DNA from: Oegoconia quadripuncta
Lineage: Eukaryota > Arthropoda > Insecta > Lepidoptera > Autostichidae
Assembly: GCA_949316235.1 (NCBI GenBank)
Contig: OX438751.1
Coordinates: 25,635,885-25,699,884, forward strand
DNA: 64,000 bases
Reading direction: 5' to 3'
In this document: piece by piece, positions 33,501 to 44,584 of the stretch
Layout: every line of letters starts with the position of its first letter
How positions within the stretch are numbered: position 1 is the stretch's first letter
Program-made: the position numbers and the translations under genes
The notes under the pieces: generated by a model
What the model saw: only the letters and a program-made list of their open reading frames with translations
Told to the model about the DNA's origin: nothing
The model's database searches: none

Positions 33501-33968
33501 AGGTAGCGGGAGAATATTCAATTCCCTAAAGAGTGGTTTACAGGATACGTCCTGCTTAACACCACAAATTGCTCGTATACATTTTTTCTGCGCAATAAAC
33601 GCTCTACTAACTTTCATTTCATTCAAATCTGTTCATCCGACGACAACAACAAACAAATAAACATGCAGCCAAACTTTGGCATTTATAATATTAGTTAGAA
33701 GTGAGATTATTCTTCGAACTTGTTAAGATAATCGTCGAAGCGTTGTTCCCACTATTTTTTAGTTTTATCAGTATTTTCATTAGTTTATACGTATTTGTGT
33801 TAGAAAAAATATGAATAATGATCTTGTTTTATCAATATATTGAAAATATAACGGCATTTCCTTGCCCAGGAGGAGGACGCGACCCTGGCGCCGGCGACGG
33901 GCGACACGGTGTTCCAGTTCGAGCCGGCGGCCGGCGGCGGCGCGCCCCACGACCCCTTCCGCTTCTAG
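24503..33968 (+). CDS. Kap-alpha3: Importin subunit alpha-3/alpha-4 type (karyopherin alpha), six coding exons
   Basis: Nuclear import adaptor: binds classical nuclear localisation signals through its armadillo (ARM) repeats and binds importin beta through its N-terminal IBB domain, carrying cargo through the nuclear pore. Coding exons are 24503-24565, 24661-25359, 29322-29564, 30828-31100, 31649-31825 and 33870-33968. All introns are GT-AG and all junctions are phase 0. The product is 517 residues, close to the family's usual 510-530. IBB lies at about residues 5-60 with basic runs RMRRRR-like (24-27) and KNKR (36-39) and KRRNVP (45-50). ARM repeats run from about 70 to 490. NLS-groove Trp/Asn pairs are visible at W134/N138, W176/N180, W219/N223, W345/N349 and W387/N391. 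The C-terminus is acidic then Gly/Ala-rich, ending DPFRF. The IBB wording ([12 protein letters not shown]) and the PPPP-containing ARM 4 segment place it with KPNA3/KPNA4 and Drosophila Kap-alpha3, not the alpha-1 or alpha-2 types. The symbol is by homology. The reading frame is intact. Confidence 0.96.
24661..25359 (+). CDS. Kap-alpha3: Importin alpha exon 2 (IBB basic cluster and ARM 1 to 4)
   Basis: 233 codons holding the Arg-rich IBB core, an acidic linker (DSTDEDEIE) and the first ARM repeats. The NLS-binding motifs AAWALTN, AVWALGN and NVTWVIVN are all present. The donor after NDIN is gtaagt. Reading through it stays open for only 17 more codons of unrelated sequence, so the exon end is clear. 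Confidence 0.95.
25360..26380 (+). other. Importin alpha intron 2, left part, nothing recognised
   Basis: Unique-looking intron sequence before the worn SINE at 26385 and the mariner element. No exon-like segment noticed. Confidence 0.6.
26870..28992 (-). mobile_element. Mariner/IS630-superfamily transposon with ~275-bp terminal inverted repeats
   Basis: 2123 bp, flanked by TA on both sides (26868-26869 and 28993-28994), inserted in importin alpha intron 2. The ends read tacagggcgtcccaaag and its complement, and the inverted repeats (26870-27145 and 28719-28992) are nearly identical, so the insertion is fairly young. The interior carries a minus-strand transposase reading frame broken by one frameshift. 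A shorter copy of the same family is at 49992-51054. Confidence 0.92.
27218..28278 (-). pseudogene. Mariner-type DDD transposase, one frameshift
   Basis: Cut-and-paste transposase. The N-terminal part (28278-27961) starts [19 protein letters not shown] and has a helix-turn-helix (DUF4817-like) region. The catalytic part is in another frame from about 28010 down to 27218. Catalytic Asp residues are in WTDESNF (about 27813), FQQDGAPAH and [10 protein letters not shown] count 40 residues between the second and third Asp, longer than the 34 of classic mariner, which points to an insect family outside the DD34D group. The shift lies near 28000. Otherwise no stops interrupt either part, so decay is recent. 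Confidence 0.85.
29322..29564 (+). CDS. Kap-alpha3: Importin alpha exon 3 (ARM 5 and 6)
   Basis: 81 codons, phase 0 at both ends, starting [14 protein letters not shown] and ending LLSHQ. The acceptor is ttctatttcag and the donor gtaaga. The central segment ([20 protein letters not shown]) is nearly invariant in alpha-3/alpha-4 importins. Confidence 0.95.
29695..29905 (+). mobile_element. 5S-derived SINE, 5'-truncated, intron 3 of importin alpha
   Basis: Starts in the 5S end (aggatggggtgactactagt), then the same body (tcaattgaaggcagttg; tgccccaacagtggggtg). Confidence 0.7.
30455..30700 (-). mobile_element. LINE fragment in importin alpha intron 3
   Basis: The frame reads [19 protein letters not shown] and [12 protein letters not shown], the WxDDL--IAG--W C-terminal signature of lepidopteran non-LTR elements. 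Short and isolated. Confidence 0.7.
30828..31100 (+). CDS. Kap-alpha3: Importin alpha exon 4 (ARM 7 and 8, minor NLS site)
   Basis: 91 codons, phase 0 at both ends. It contains AVWFLSN and AAWAVSN, the Trp/Asn pairs of the minor NLS-binding groove. The acceptor is tgtaaaacag and the donor gtaaga. Confidence 0.95.
31425..31520. repeat. Short minisatellite in importin alpha intron 4
   Basis: About 2.5 units of ~40 bp sharing ggtaaagttagcctcag and ccatgg. Confidence 0.7.
31649..31825 (+). CDS. Kap-alpha3: Importin alpha exon 5 (ARM 9 and 10)
   Basis: 59 codons, phase 0 at both ends, starting [14 protein letters not shown] and containing [12 protein letters not shown], the end of the ARM array. 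The acceptor is cacattcacag and the donor gtaagg. Confidence 0.95.
31979..32300 (+). mobile_element. 5S-rRNA-derived SINE (SINE3-like), intron 5 of importin alpha
   Basis: Positions about 32020-32070 read atgttaagcatggtctggc and tccttggatgggtgaccact, matching the 3' half and internal promoter region of eukaryotic 5S rRNA. A ~220-bp unrelated body follows (ttccaattgaaggcagtcaa; tgtgccccaactgtgggg). Shorter copies of the same family lie at 29695-29905 (+) and 63716-63924 (-). It is not a functional 5S gene because only part of the 5S is present. Confidence 0.75.
32530..32770 (-). mobile_element. LINE fragment with reverse-transcriptase motif, internally deleted, in intron 5
   Basis: Minus strand reads [18 protein letters not shown], the reverse transcriptase motif A, then jumps at about 32613 straight to the 3' end (agagtttcttgcttgttcct) also seen in the LINE copies at 6155 and 41905. 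This is an internal deletion joining the mid-RT to the 3' UTR. Confidence 0.75.
32812..32950 (+). repeat. Dispersed repeat (ggcagagaccacagacttcc family)
   Basis: Starts ataaagtcacgcctgtttcc. A second copy is at 44585-44750 (+). Common retroelement tail in Lepidoptera, no ORF. Confidence 0.65.
33145..33445. repeat. Single copy of the a/b repeat in importin alpha intron 5
   Basis: Inverted b followed by part of inverted a, diverged by several percent from the array, with a short duplication (gtatacgccaagtatacgac). Confidence 0.8.
33449..33640 (-). mobile_element. LINE C-terminal fragment in intron 5
   Basis: Reads [20 protein letters not shown] then [19 protein letters not shown], a LINE protein C-terminal segment of a different subfamily from the other copies. 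It runs into the dispersed repeat at 33145-33445. Confidence 0.7.
33870..33968 (+). CDS. Kap-alpha3: Importin alpha exon 6 (C-terminus and stop)
   Basis: 32 codons plus TAG. It begins [15 protein letters not shown] and ends APHDPFRF. This exon is strikingly GC-rich (GCG, GGC and CCG codons) against an AT-rich background, unlike exons 2-5. The Phe-rich end matches the FQF-type C-terminus of the family. The acceptor is tccttgcccag. Confidence 0.92.
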   Translation, partial: EEDATLAPATGDTVFQFEPAAGGGAPHDPFRF

Positions 33969-34288
33969 GCTCCGGCCTCCGGCATCACCGCTCATCGACG
34001 ATAGCGACACGGTTTTATTTTTAACTACTCAACTACGTTGTCTGATGGGCCACAGTTATGAAAGTAATCCGCACTATCGCAGAATTACGTTTGGTCGCTT
34101 GCAATGACGTCTGAAAGTGAGCGGGTGAAATGTTCGTGGTACGGTGGCAGAATTTGTGATATCCACGATGGGTGCACTTCGATTGTGACTCTTCGATCTG
34201 ATGTGTTTTCTGTTTCCAAATTGAAGATATTAACAAATTCTGTCACCTTACAATTCGGTCATGTCAGACGAAAGTTCTGCGTGTGAAG

Positions 34289-34588
34289 TTAGCTCGTAAT
34301 TTTATTTGCAAAATTTTGACGAACTTTGTATATTACCTGCGGCCGATTGTAGAGGGTGACTTTTAATTTAAAATTGACGCCATTTGTATCGTTTTGTATG
34401 ACGGTATTTCTGTAGTGTCGTTGCCGTCGACTTTGTAAATTGCTGAAATCCACTAATGGTCGGGGCTGAAGCGCCTACTCTCTTCTTTTCGGGACTATGT
34501 ATGTCGTGGCTCTTCCAAAAATCACTTACACTAGGCTTCGGCTCAATGCGTTCCAAAGTCGGTTTAGTGGTTCATTGTCAGCAGACAT
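34289..34588 (-). CDS. Weak two-exon ORF antisense to the importin alpha 3' UTR
   Basis: Exon 34588-34530 (MSADNEPLNRLWNALSRSL plus two bases) ends at a consensus donor gtaagt. It joins in frame to 34442-34289 (acceptor gtggatttcag) and runs to a TAA, 70 residues in all. The internal site at 34337 (CCGCAG before gtaata) could instead be a donor. The product is basic and matches nothing I recognise. It overlaps the importin 3' UTR on the other strand, so it may be chance. Confidence 0.15.
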
Positions 34589-34631
34589 TATTTCAAGTTG
34601 AATATCCTCAAGTTGTTTTGGTCACAAAATG

Positions 34632-34637
34632 AATAAA
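34632..34637 (+). terminator. Probable importin alpha poly(A) signal (AATAAA)
   Basis: This is the first canonical AATAAA well past the TAG on this strand. It implies a 3' UTR of about 680 nt. A GT-rich stretch upstream and AT-rich sequence downstream are compatible, but no cleavage site can be proved. Confidence 0.45.
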
Positions 34638-35149
34638 AAATGGACAACATTTATTAAAGTAGCTTTTCAACTAAACTCGCAAAATGATGTCTAAAATTTA
34701 CATCACTGTAGTGTTAGATGTTAATGCCAGTGTATCAATACAGCTATACGTAGATTTAAGGGAACTATCTCAAAATAACTATCAAACACTCATATCTTTA
34801 TGGCAATAATGCTATGTCTAATATAGGTGCATATATTTTATTCATTTTACGAAACATGAAAACACATCACAAATCCGAAATTGTATGACAAATGTACTAA
34901 CAATGAATTCCGACTGATTCAATTTATTGATAGAAGTGTCAACTTCACATGACATTGTTTACTCTCTTTGATATTTCATTGAATCTTGGAACGCAGTGAA
35001 CTCTATTTTTATTTCACTGGCTAATCAGAAGGAGATAGAGCTATGCTATAGAAGTAGAACTACTTCGTTCTTTCAAATATCTCCATCTCTTTCTTTGCTA
35101 TATTTCCGTCTATTCAAAAATAGTCTATAATGTAATGTTAACAAAGTTC

Positions 35150-35541
35150 GTTTTATAATCCCGAACGATGACGATTGAAGTGATAGCTAGCCAACCGATC
35201 GTGTTATCGAGAGACGCTCGCGACAGTCCTAGCCAAACGTTTGACAGGATAATTAACTAATTTTAGTTATAGAAACGTTTTTATAAGTTCATAATTACTA
35301 GTGTTAAGTTGGGTGGAGTTTATAAAGCGAACTAAGACTAAAAACTTAACTAATTTCTAGTATCAAGAATTGTGCATAATGGACTGTTTTCAAATTCTTT
35401 GAATATGAAGTGCGCGGCGTACTAACTGACCGCTCTGAACTTGGATACGAGTCATTTTTGCATTTTGACGTTCGCGAATGCGACGCCGCTCGCCGCGGAT
35501 GTTCGGAACGATCAAGTTAACGCGTATTGTTTCTTGTAAGT
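35150..35541 (+). promoter_or_regulatory. CpG-rich block, possible non-coding first exon with donor
   Basis: CpG density rises here (gcgacgccgctcgccgcgg, gagagacgctcgcgacag), just beyond the importin alpha 3' end. It ends with TTCTT before gtaagt at 35536. There is no usable ORF, so it would be a 5' UTR exon of a plus-strand gene lying to the right. No partner exon is proved. Confidence 0.3.
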
Positions 35542-36509
35542 AGTAAAAAAAGTTATTGAAATAAATAAATTTATTAAAGTTATGTCGAAGTTTAGTATTA
35601 GTTCGTGGTTTTATAGATCTTTAATAATACGCAGCTCGATAAAACGATCTAGTTGCCTCGTTTTAGTCGCGAGAGTTCAGCTGTGCGATGCCCTCCGCAT
35701 TGACTGAGGCTTCGGATGTAGGTGTCATTTGTTAAATACTCCGGATATTACGAGTTTTAAGTCGATGACTGTGTTTGGGGATCCCGTATGTTGTTAAACA
35801 GAGTTTAAAGTATCGTTAATGTTTTAAAGTTCCTTTGTCGTTCTTTATCTAGTAGATGTTCCGTTTAGGTAAACGTTACATGAAGCTGACCTGTCTGCAT
35901 TGTCCTTTTTATATCGAATATCGAAATATAACGAAACACCAAGTGAGATTGAGGTTAACTTCAATTTGTATGCAACGAAGAATCAAATTTCGTAGAAATG
36001 TATTTGCTTCATTGTTGAGACGATAGCCCCATTCGCAGTCCGTCGAGTGTTTGAACGGTATCAACTATAGTGGAGTATACGCCAGACCCCGGACTGATCC
36101 ACCAATGCTTAAAGACCTTCGATTACGTGACAAAAACTATATACCGCTAATATGTATATCCGGTAGTTACCTATTGAGTTTTCACTTAAGTATTCTACAA
36201 GTTGTAGCGTCGTTCTCACCGCTACAAACGATGGCTACTCGTCGTATCACCTCACTGTGCCTTAATTTGAATTGTCTTTCAATATATATTTTAAGATGTT
36301 GAGACCCGACCAACCAAGGACCTGATTCTCGCACACTCAAGATGTCAATGTTGTCAGAAATGTATGGGCTTGTCACTTTTAACGAATCAGTGTGAAATTA
36401 ACAGTCATATCTTCCATGGACATCTCAAATGCGTGAGAATCACCCCTCTGACTTCGACAACTGTAAGAATATATTTTTAGTCACATGGCGAGCCTTCCGT
36501 CAGTTCTAC

Positions 36510-36740
36510 GACGACCTGTTTGGTGTAGTAGTTAAAAACTCTGACTGCTATACCAAAAGATCGTGGGTTCGAATCCCTCAGGGACATATATTTGTCTGAT
36601 GAATATGGACATGTGTGCCCGTGTTATTGCTGTTTTTCATTTATATTTATTTTATTTGTATACCAACCATCTGGTATCATAAATTGCGTAGTGTGGAACT
36701 TGATGGCGCTGTATTTTGTGCAAATATATTTATTATAGAA
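36510..36740 (+). mobile_element. SINE family A copy
   Basis: Full tRNA-like head (acgacctgtttggtgtagta), diverged box B, ends gatggcgctgtattttgtg. Confidence 0.8.
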
Positions 36741-37754
36741 CGAAATAGTGGGGATTTAATGGGATGCACCCTCAAACAAGGTCACAATACTCTTATAGTG
36801 GGATATAAATGGTATGCGGAATTACACTATCCCGAAAAACTTTTGGACCGAAGAACGGTTGATCGAAAGCAGAGTACATTGCGGAGTTGGTTTTGATTAA
36901 AAAATTTAATGATGAACGAAATCGGCAATGTACCCAGTTTTCGACCAATCGGATATTCGGTTTTCGGGTTAATGTAATTCGGTATACCATTATACACCCG
37001 TTCACTGAACATAATGAGAGACGCAGTGCGATATCTAGTGTTTCTCCGTGATCGAAATCATTGGTGTACTCGAGGGGCTACTGGCGCTAGAACGTTCGGC
37101 CATCGGAGGCGATTTTTTTAAATATATATATTCGACTTAATAATTATTATATAATTTATCTTTCCGTCATGTACACAGGCACTCATTATAACTGTGTGTA
37201 AATATGACAAATGACACAACCACGCAAATTATAGGAAATAAATCTCTTGACACTACATGTACCCAATTGCTACGTTGTGATTGTTTAAAGGGTTGTGATG
37301 CTAAGTTATATGTTTGCCTCCTAAAGTAGGGGCAGATAAGACCCTGTGTCTTAGGATAGGCATTGCTTTGAGTGGAACATTTGTGTGAACTTACCCACAT
37401 TTATTATGAGTATAGTCGTTGCTAATGCGAGACAAGGTTACACATTACATAACAATGATTTCCTCTGTGGTAACAAATTTCGGTAACCTTTTAGTCTCGC
37501 GTTGAGTGGCAACTGTTTTCGACGGACAGGTGAAGCAAAAAGGCCACAGCACCGCGCCCGTTATAAAATTCGCGTTGAAAAGTCGTTTTTCGGCGGTGCT
37601 GAGGCTTCATTGTGTGATACAACTCTCATGTGATGCGTAAGCGCTTTTGCAGTGGGTCGGGGACTAATGCGCGAACGGTGAAATACATTAGAGCCTATTC
37701 AGACGATTGGTACATGCTTAAAACTAAGTTTAGGGTATATAGACAACTTAAGCA

Positions 37755-38005
37755 TTTATTTCAACGCAAGATACACGATTTCATTTGTTAATGTAAATCT
37801 ACTGGAAATAATATAGGCTTATTGCATTTATCTGGCAGTCAGTATGTCCAAGCTACTATCGCTTCGGAAAGGGAAATCGTCTGTGGTAACAGAAGCGGCG
37901 CAGGAAACCCACAGGATCATTGTTGTTCTTTTTTTTTTTAATAAAAAGTATACAACTAATACAATTGTCTGTAGTTTATCCTTTTTTACTACTAGCACAC
38001 AAAAA
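37755..38005 (-). repeat. LINE 3' end, family J
   Basis: Shares cagtcagtatgtccaagcta, ggaaagggaaatcgtctgtg and gaaacccacagga with 13858-14020. A partial copy is at 31895-31965 in intron 5. The coding remnant on the minus strand resembles a LINE C-terminus (VSCAASVTTDDFPFRS). Confidence 0.65.
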
Positions 38006-38568
38006 GGACGAGAAAACAATTAACCAATTCTTCCAAAATTACTAAAAGGTTTTTTAGAGAGGATTTGTGGAAATGACAACTAGTAACTATTTAGAAAATG
38101 ATCACAACTGTGTTAAAGGCTAAATATCTTCGAAACGGCTTAAACGATTTTCATCAAACAATAGTTATCCCCGAGTATTAAACTCCTGAAAGACTATGAT
38201 ATCATCCAAATACGCCATAAAAACTGTATTAAGCTTAATCGGATAACCTAACCGTTTTCAGCAGACATGGCTAACTTGTCCACTCGTTAAATCTTTAGTG
38301 AAATATTACCGCACTCAAATCGGCCAACTCGTTACTGTGATACATCACAAGACTTGGACATACACACATAAAACAACACCCGTCGTTTTTCGTCTGGGTT
38401 AGAAATTATTAAAATCGTGGAGGTTATGATTTCTGAATGAAATTACAGGACTTGAATGTGATAGCGTCCTTTTTGCGTGCTCGTAATCAAAAAAACGATA
38501 AACTAAGTTTATCTTAGCCTAGGCTCAGCCTAGTCGAGAAAGATTTTTTTTTATGGCGACCTTGACAA

Positions 38569-38626
38569 CATTGCACTGTTTTACCGACAGAAGAATTCAT
38601 TCTTCTGTCGGTAAAACAGTGCAATG
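38569..38626. repeat. Perfect palindrome, 28-bp arms, 2-base spacer
   Basis: cattgcactgttttaccgac... and its exact complement meet at ttcattc. No mismatch in 28 bp. Confidence 0.95.
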
Positions 38627-38639
38627 TGATACGATGGAT

Positions 38640-39956
38640 AATCAAATGAGCGATAAATTTAGTTTTGGATTTTTGTGAAGTAAAATGATGTTTATTTCTC
38701 CACAAGATTATGGGGAAGCTTGTTGACTTTGGGTCGTCAATGACGATAATTTTATTGTGGGGTCAGTACAGGGGTGATAAAAAATAACACTCAACCCCAC
38801 CACCACTACCTACTACTAGATTTTATTGTCGTGGGGACCTGATTGTTCTGCAATAACTTTATTCTCGTTAATTTCTCTATGAAACTTTAAAGTAGATGAC
38901 TATATTGTAGTAGTTTCATTCAAAACTTGCAATATATTAATACATTATTGAAATACAGAAAAGCAAAACGTAAATGATTTAAACTAGGGGAAGTTTAGGG
39001 GAAGAAGAAGAACTGTTTTATCGACACTATCCACATTTGAAGCATTCATTGTATTATTTGCGAGCGTTACGCCAAAGTATAACTGATTTACTAGTTTTAC
39101 TACTAATTGCTACCATTCATCGAATAATTTGCTATCTTAGTATTCTATAAGTTATCGCTTTTTATTTGTGACTAGGCATTCTGATATCAGAACGGTTGGT
39201 CAAGGCACGTAATTTGTGATCGATTTTCATACATTGCTAGCTGAAATTATTAAGCTGGATACAAGGCCGGGAGAGACGACTGAACTAACTCTTCTGGGTG
39301 CGCTTATCTAATGTACTTTGCCATTCGCTGCAGCCGACCGAATTCTAATGTAAAGGAGTTCAATATGCGTTTGTTCAATTTGTTTTTTTCGCAAACGACG
39401 GACATGGATAGCTTTAATAGTCCTGCGCGTACGCGACTGTACTCTGCTTACCGATTGGAACGCTTTTATATAACATAGTATTTATGTTTCGATTTTAACA
39501 ACAATTTGTATCAAGATTCACGGGATATTTGAACGCTACGTTTAAATTATCATCTATGAATTATGTTCTGACATTGAGTCCATTTGTATCTATATACCAA
39601 TAAATTCTGTCCAATATTAATGTTGTTTGCTTTACGGAACGACGTATTCAGTTTTACTTGGTACTGCTAATCAACAAACATGGTTTTTAACCCTTCACGT
39701 AAATAGGGTTATTATACGAGTAAAGATGCCTTGGTCTGTGCATCATAGCTAGTCCAGTTAGGATACACTTTTAACGTCCTATAATTTTAAAGGGCTTGAT
39801 TAAAAAAAAAATGTGAGAAATCGGTAGCTTGCTTTAGTTATAATATACATATTTAGTAATAAAACATAGACTATATGATTAAAATTACCACTGTGAATTA
39901 CATTGCGTCGGAGAATATACTTAGATCCCCTGTAACTATTTCCAAAAAAATCGCGC
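38640..39956. other. No gene seen
   Basis: AT-rich, no repeat family recognised and no exon-like segment noticed on either strand. 34640-35150, 35545-36510 and 36745-37750 are similar. Confidence 0.55.
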
Positions 39957-40354
39957 AATATATGAGAGGGCGGCAAACGAGCATGCGGGTCACCTGATGG
40001 AAAGCAATCACCGCCGCCCATGGACACCCGCAACACCAAAAGGGTCACAGATGCGTTGCCGGCCTTTGAGGAAGGTGTCCATCCCAGAATAAGTAGGGCA
40101 GCCTGAGCGATGAGGGATTCTCCAGCACTAATAGTGCTGGTACCCTCCTGGGGTACTAACTCTTTAAATACCGCTACCATTCTGGAGAGAGACTGGAAGG
40201 TGGGCCTCCGGCGCCCTCGCTCACCGGACGAAGCGCAGTGGCAAAATGCCACTACTCAGACGTCGGTCTTCTGCGAGAGGGTGGTACTTCCCCGGTCGAG
40301 CCGGCCCATTCATGCTGCAAGCTAATAGCTTACAGCGTGGCTCTACCACTACAT
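39957..40354 (-). mobile_element. Dispersed retroelement 3' end, family E, copy 3
   Basis: Same family but without the T-run. It carries the inverted ccagcactaatagtgctgg variant in the middle. Confidence 0.85.
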
Positions 40355-41179
40355 TCTTCTTTATAATTATGAAAAATTTCACCGAGGGCAAATATCACGA
40401 TTCAGTAAACTGTTTTTAGAAAATATAAAGTAGCTATTGATTTATTTTTTAGAAAATAGTTTTAGGAGATCTTGGCATCTTCTACAACGCAATGAAGTGC
40501 ACAGTGGTAACTTTAATTTAATATTGTAGGTTTTATAACTAAATACCTACACTATACCTAAAGCAAACTCCTGATCCGTTAGAAAATATTTTTTCCAATA
40601 TCACTGATAGGTCTATGTACAAAAAATCAGGGCCTTTAAGAATATAGGAAGTTACACCCCTAAATATGCATATCTTGACTGGACTAAGCGCTAAAACGAT
40701 AAAACCGATTTGAAAACTGATTTGACTGTAATTGAGAAATAGTCACCATGATGGAAATCGGTTCAAACATTTCCAAGATATTCAGCTTCAGCTTTAACAC
40801 CATCTTCTGAGGTTACAGTTATTCTCGTGAGTTTGTGTCAACAATGTCTGTCAATAACTATTTACAGCATATTTCAATTTTGCGGGCTCAATCAATCAAT
40901 ATCATTTATTGTGAATCACAGGTTTAAGGATGTTACATTAAAATGATTACCGCTGTGTTTCGCCCGTAGGCATACAAGGTCAACATAATTAGGTACTATA
41001 AAATAAAGTTAAATAGAATAAAGTAATTACATTGGTCATAAAAAATCCATAAAAATGTCATAACATTCCGAAATATTACATTTGCATTCATTCATTACTA
41101 TTACATACAACATTATGTCAACAATTTAATAATTTATTATGATGAAACTGAATGTCAATTATTGTATATTGTCAATTGT

Positions 41180-41905
41180 ATGTCAGCTTGATGTCTTACG
41201 GTATCTTGCTGTGGGGAAACGCCGCAAATATAAATACAATCTTTGTTTTACAAAAACGAGCCGTTCGTGCAATTTATCAATTGAGACCTGCAGTGTCACT
41301 TAGAGATAGGTTTAAAGTGTAGGTATAACATTCTAACCTTTTCGTCACAGTACATTTTTGAAAATCTAATGTATGTCAAAAAAATATAACATTTAGGAAA
41401 AATAGTGATAAACATGATGTCAATACAAGAAATAAAGATAAACTTGCAGGTCACATAAGTCGCCTCCGCAAAGTCAGTAATTCATTCAAAGGGTTATGTA
41501 TACGCTTTTTCAATAAGGTTCCAGTTGATATACAAAATCTTCCTCTCAATAAATTTAAAGATACTGTAAAACAGAAACTTATTGAGAAAGCATATTATAA
41601 AATATCAGACTATTTAGATGATAATCATCCCTGGACATAATCAGATCGTTCGCATGCCAGGCTATTTCACAATTAATAATGAAATTTAAAAACCTGTTTG
41701 TAATATAAAAACCTTTATGTAAAATCAAAGCCTGATTTTAAAAGAGCAACCCTTCGAGTTTCTTGCTTGTTCTTCTCAGGGGAAAATTGCATTTTGAACA
41801 AGCAGTAGCTTAAAAAATTTAAAATTTACTATGTAAAATTGACTATTTTAAGTGTACTCTGTGTACCTACAAAATAAATAAAATAAAACATTTTTGACTT
41901 TGATC
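41180..41905 (+). mobile_element. Third copy of the same LINE 3' fragment, frameshifted
   Basis: Starts SYGILLWGNAANINTIF and ends FYNKVPVDIQ-like and DYLDDNHPWT, stop. It is broken by at least two frameshifts near 41310-41400. The 3' end reads tttttgactttga. It is older than the other two copies. Confidence 0.8.
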
Positions 41906-44042
41906 TGTATCAAAAAAATTCCTTAACTGGAATAAAATGTCTTTTCTATAAGATAGTCAAATAACTTTCTCCTAAATTCTGAAAACTCGGTGCATTTCTT
42001 TAAATCTGGAGAAAGATTAGGTATTTATAAATTTTTGGGGCCATTGCAAACACACTATTTACAAACAGAGTTGTTTTGGCTGATTTATGCTGGAGCTGCT
42101 ACGCAATATTGGACTTTCTACCATAAAATGTATCCTATGGACGAATCGAACGAAACCTTTCACTTCAAAATCGGTCGAACCGTTCAGGCTACGAGGTAAC
42201 ATGTAATCTACATACATAAGAAAAACATTACCCTCCGTTTTTGGAGCTGTCGGGTAAAAACAACGGTAAAAAAGATGGAGCAATCTTGACACATACTGTG
42301 CGATCTATCAATTTGCCTAGTTGTGGCCTCGATGACGCTTTACAGTGAAGTTTGGAGTACTTGTACAGTTGCACTATTATAAATTCTGTGATACTAGTGC
42401 CTACCCCAAAGTATGTAGGTACACCAAGGTGCACGATTCCTGACAAATTAGAATAGAAACGCGCTTTATTTGGCGATTTTAAAAACAACACCAACAGGAT
42501 TAAAAACCTCAGCAGCCGGCGGGCGCCGCAAAAGTGAAGCCAAAAAGGTCTTCAGTTCAACATGAGTAGCAGCATATAGGTAGATATCTACAACGCCGAT
42601 TTTCAATGGAGCCTACAACCACGACGGACGCTAGCAGGGGATTTTACAACGATTTTACCGAACAGAACGTTTTTGGTTTATTTTAAGTAAAAAGTAGTAT
42701 CGCGCTATTTTTTGTGAACGATACCAAAGTAAAATCAAACCCAAAATGTGTAGAGCTAACCACGAGTATTAAAAAAAAACTAGGATAATTTCCGTTCAAA
42801 TGATTAGCGCGATACGAAACGTGTTTAACGTAATGTTTTTGGTTAAAATTTTGTGGCACTACTCCTGAACCAGACTTCCAATTGATTGCTCAGGAGTAGG
42901 TCGCAATAAATAATAAAAATCAGGAACACTTGACCGAATATAATTGTAATAAAAGGGCACTCTGAAAAGGTATAAAAACACTGAATATGAATATAAAAGA
43001 TAGATTGAATAAAACACAATTTAGAAAAGAAACCGAACACAATAAACACTACAAAACACTCACGTTATAAAACAATGCCTTTACGAATGATAATGAATTT
43101 TATATAAGCGATAGCTCCAGCGCACTCAGCGGAAATATAATAGAATTTAGGTTACAATATAGTAAGTTTGACAGATACGTCCGAGCTTTTGGACTGTTGA
43201 AAATATAATGTCGTTGTTTTGTTCGGCCGTCTGAGTTCGAAATAGGAATTTGAATTTAAATATAAAGAAACGAAAAGGAAAAAGAACAAAAAGATTACTA
43301 ACTAAAATCACTAACGAGACGCAATACCGTCACGTTACAATACTCGGCCTGCTCTGGAAGAAGAAATCCTGAGAAAGGGATTAGCTTTGGTATTATCGTT
43401 AAAACTTAGTGCGATCGGCCCCCAGAAAGGATAGATAGTCTTTGTTTCCTACTTGAAGAAAGAATGTTATATGAATATGTACCCGAGGATGCAGCTCCCA
43501 GAGACCCACAGGACTCGCCCATTATTTCCCGGAGCCCTGTAAAATGACAAAATCAAGACGCGTTTTATTTGAATTGAATCCCAAAGCCACATTTGATTCC
43601 GTGGGTGGGTGTAACATTAGCTTAGCATATCCACTGTCAGATAATGCTAGGCTACTGTATAAACTGACTAAGTTAGCTCTTAAAAATAGATAATTCCACA
43701 ACAAAGATAATAATTACAGAGCGACATAGACACATTCAAGAGACTAAGCTCTTTAAATATAGATAAAAAAAGACGCGTTTTATAAGATTTGTAAAATCGG
43801 CATTTGCTTTCAGTATGCTGTAAAAAGTTGTAAAAACAGTCTGGGGGGCACGTTTTTGGAAAATAAACCAACTAGGTACATAATGTAGAAGACATGTATT
43901 AAATAGGTAATAAATAGAAATAGTATATAAAATTTCAGTTCGAGTAGATGGACGGCAAAGAGTCTTGGTAGGTTGGTGAACCGTACACCTGATGGAGATG
44001 ACCCGTTTTCTGTAAATAGAAAATAACTTATTATTATCAAAT
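41906..44042. other. No gene seen
   Basis: Holds a 69-codon ORF at 41990-42199 without recognisable motif and a minus-strand TATA-like word (tatataa) near 43105 followed by a donor-like site at 43066. Neither is enough for a call. Confidence 0.5.
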
Positions 44043-44215
44043 AAGAATAAGAATAGTTTATTATGAACGCCACAACACGATACAAAAACAAAGCAGTAGT
44101 AAATTATAACTAAAATAGAAATACAATTATGAAGAAGATCCCGACAATGCTGTCACGTGTTACGGCGTGCACAAGTGGGTTAGCAATCAGCTCATGCTGC
44201 GACGAATCATTCACT
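44043..44215 (-). repeat. Family F copy, minus strand
   Basis: Starts aataagaatagtttattatg on the plus strand and continues into the gaagatcccgacaatgctgt segment. Confidence 0.8.
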
Positions 44216-44584
44216 TCACTTCACAATGATGACTTCACTACTGAATAACTACTACTGTATAACATCAAATTTGTGGGAGCTGATGCTTGCAGTAGCGTAA
44301 ATGCTCGCCTCTAGATAAGGTACGAATTACAGGAAATTATTGATTAATTATTTATATTTCGTGATAGAGGATGACATGTTGTGCTGACCCCACCTAGAGT
44401 GGGATAAGGGCAGGAAAATGATGATGATATTTCGTGGCCTTCCTTTAGTTTGTCATAAAAAGACAGGCTCTGGCCAACCAACTTCGGTACGGACGGATAA
44501 CATTACAGATATTAACAAACATGTAACTTATCCGGTCGGTGTCTGTCACAGCCATTATTTCAAAATCTTGAAATATTTTGAAAC

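Noticed and set aside
39800..40252. 150-codon ORF, with look-alikes at 8297 and 20326
   Set aside because: All lie in recent copies of the family E retroelement 3' end. Similarity between them reflects repeat identity, not protein conservation.
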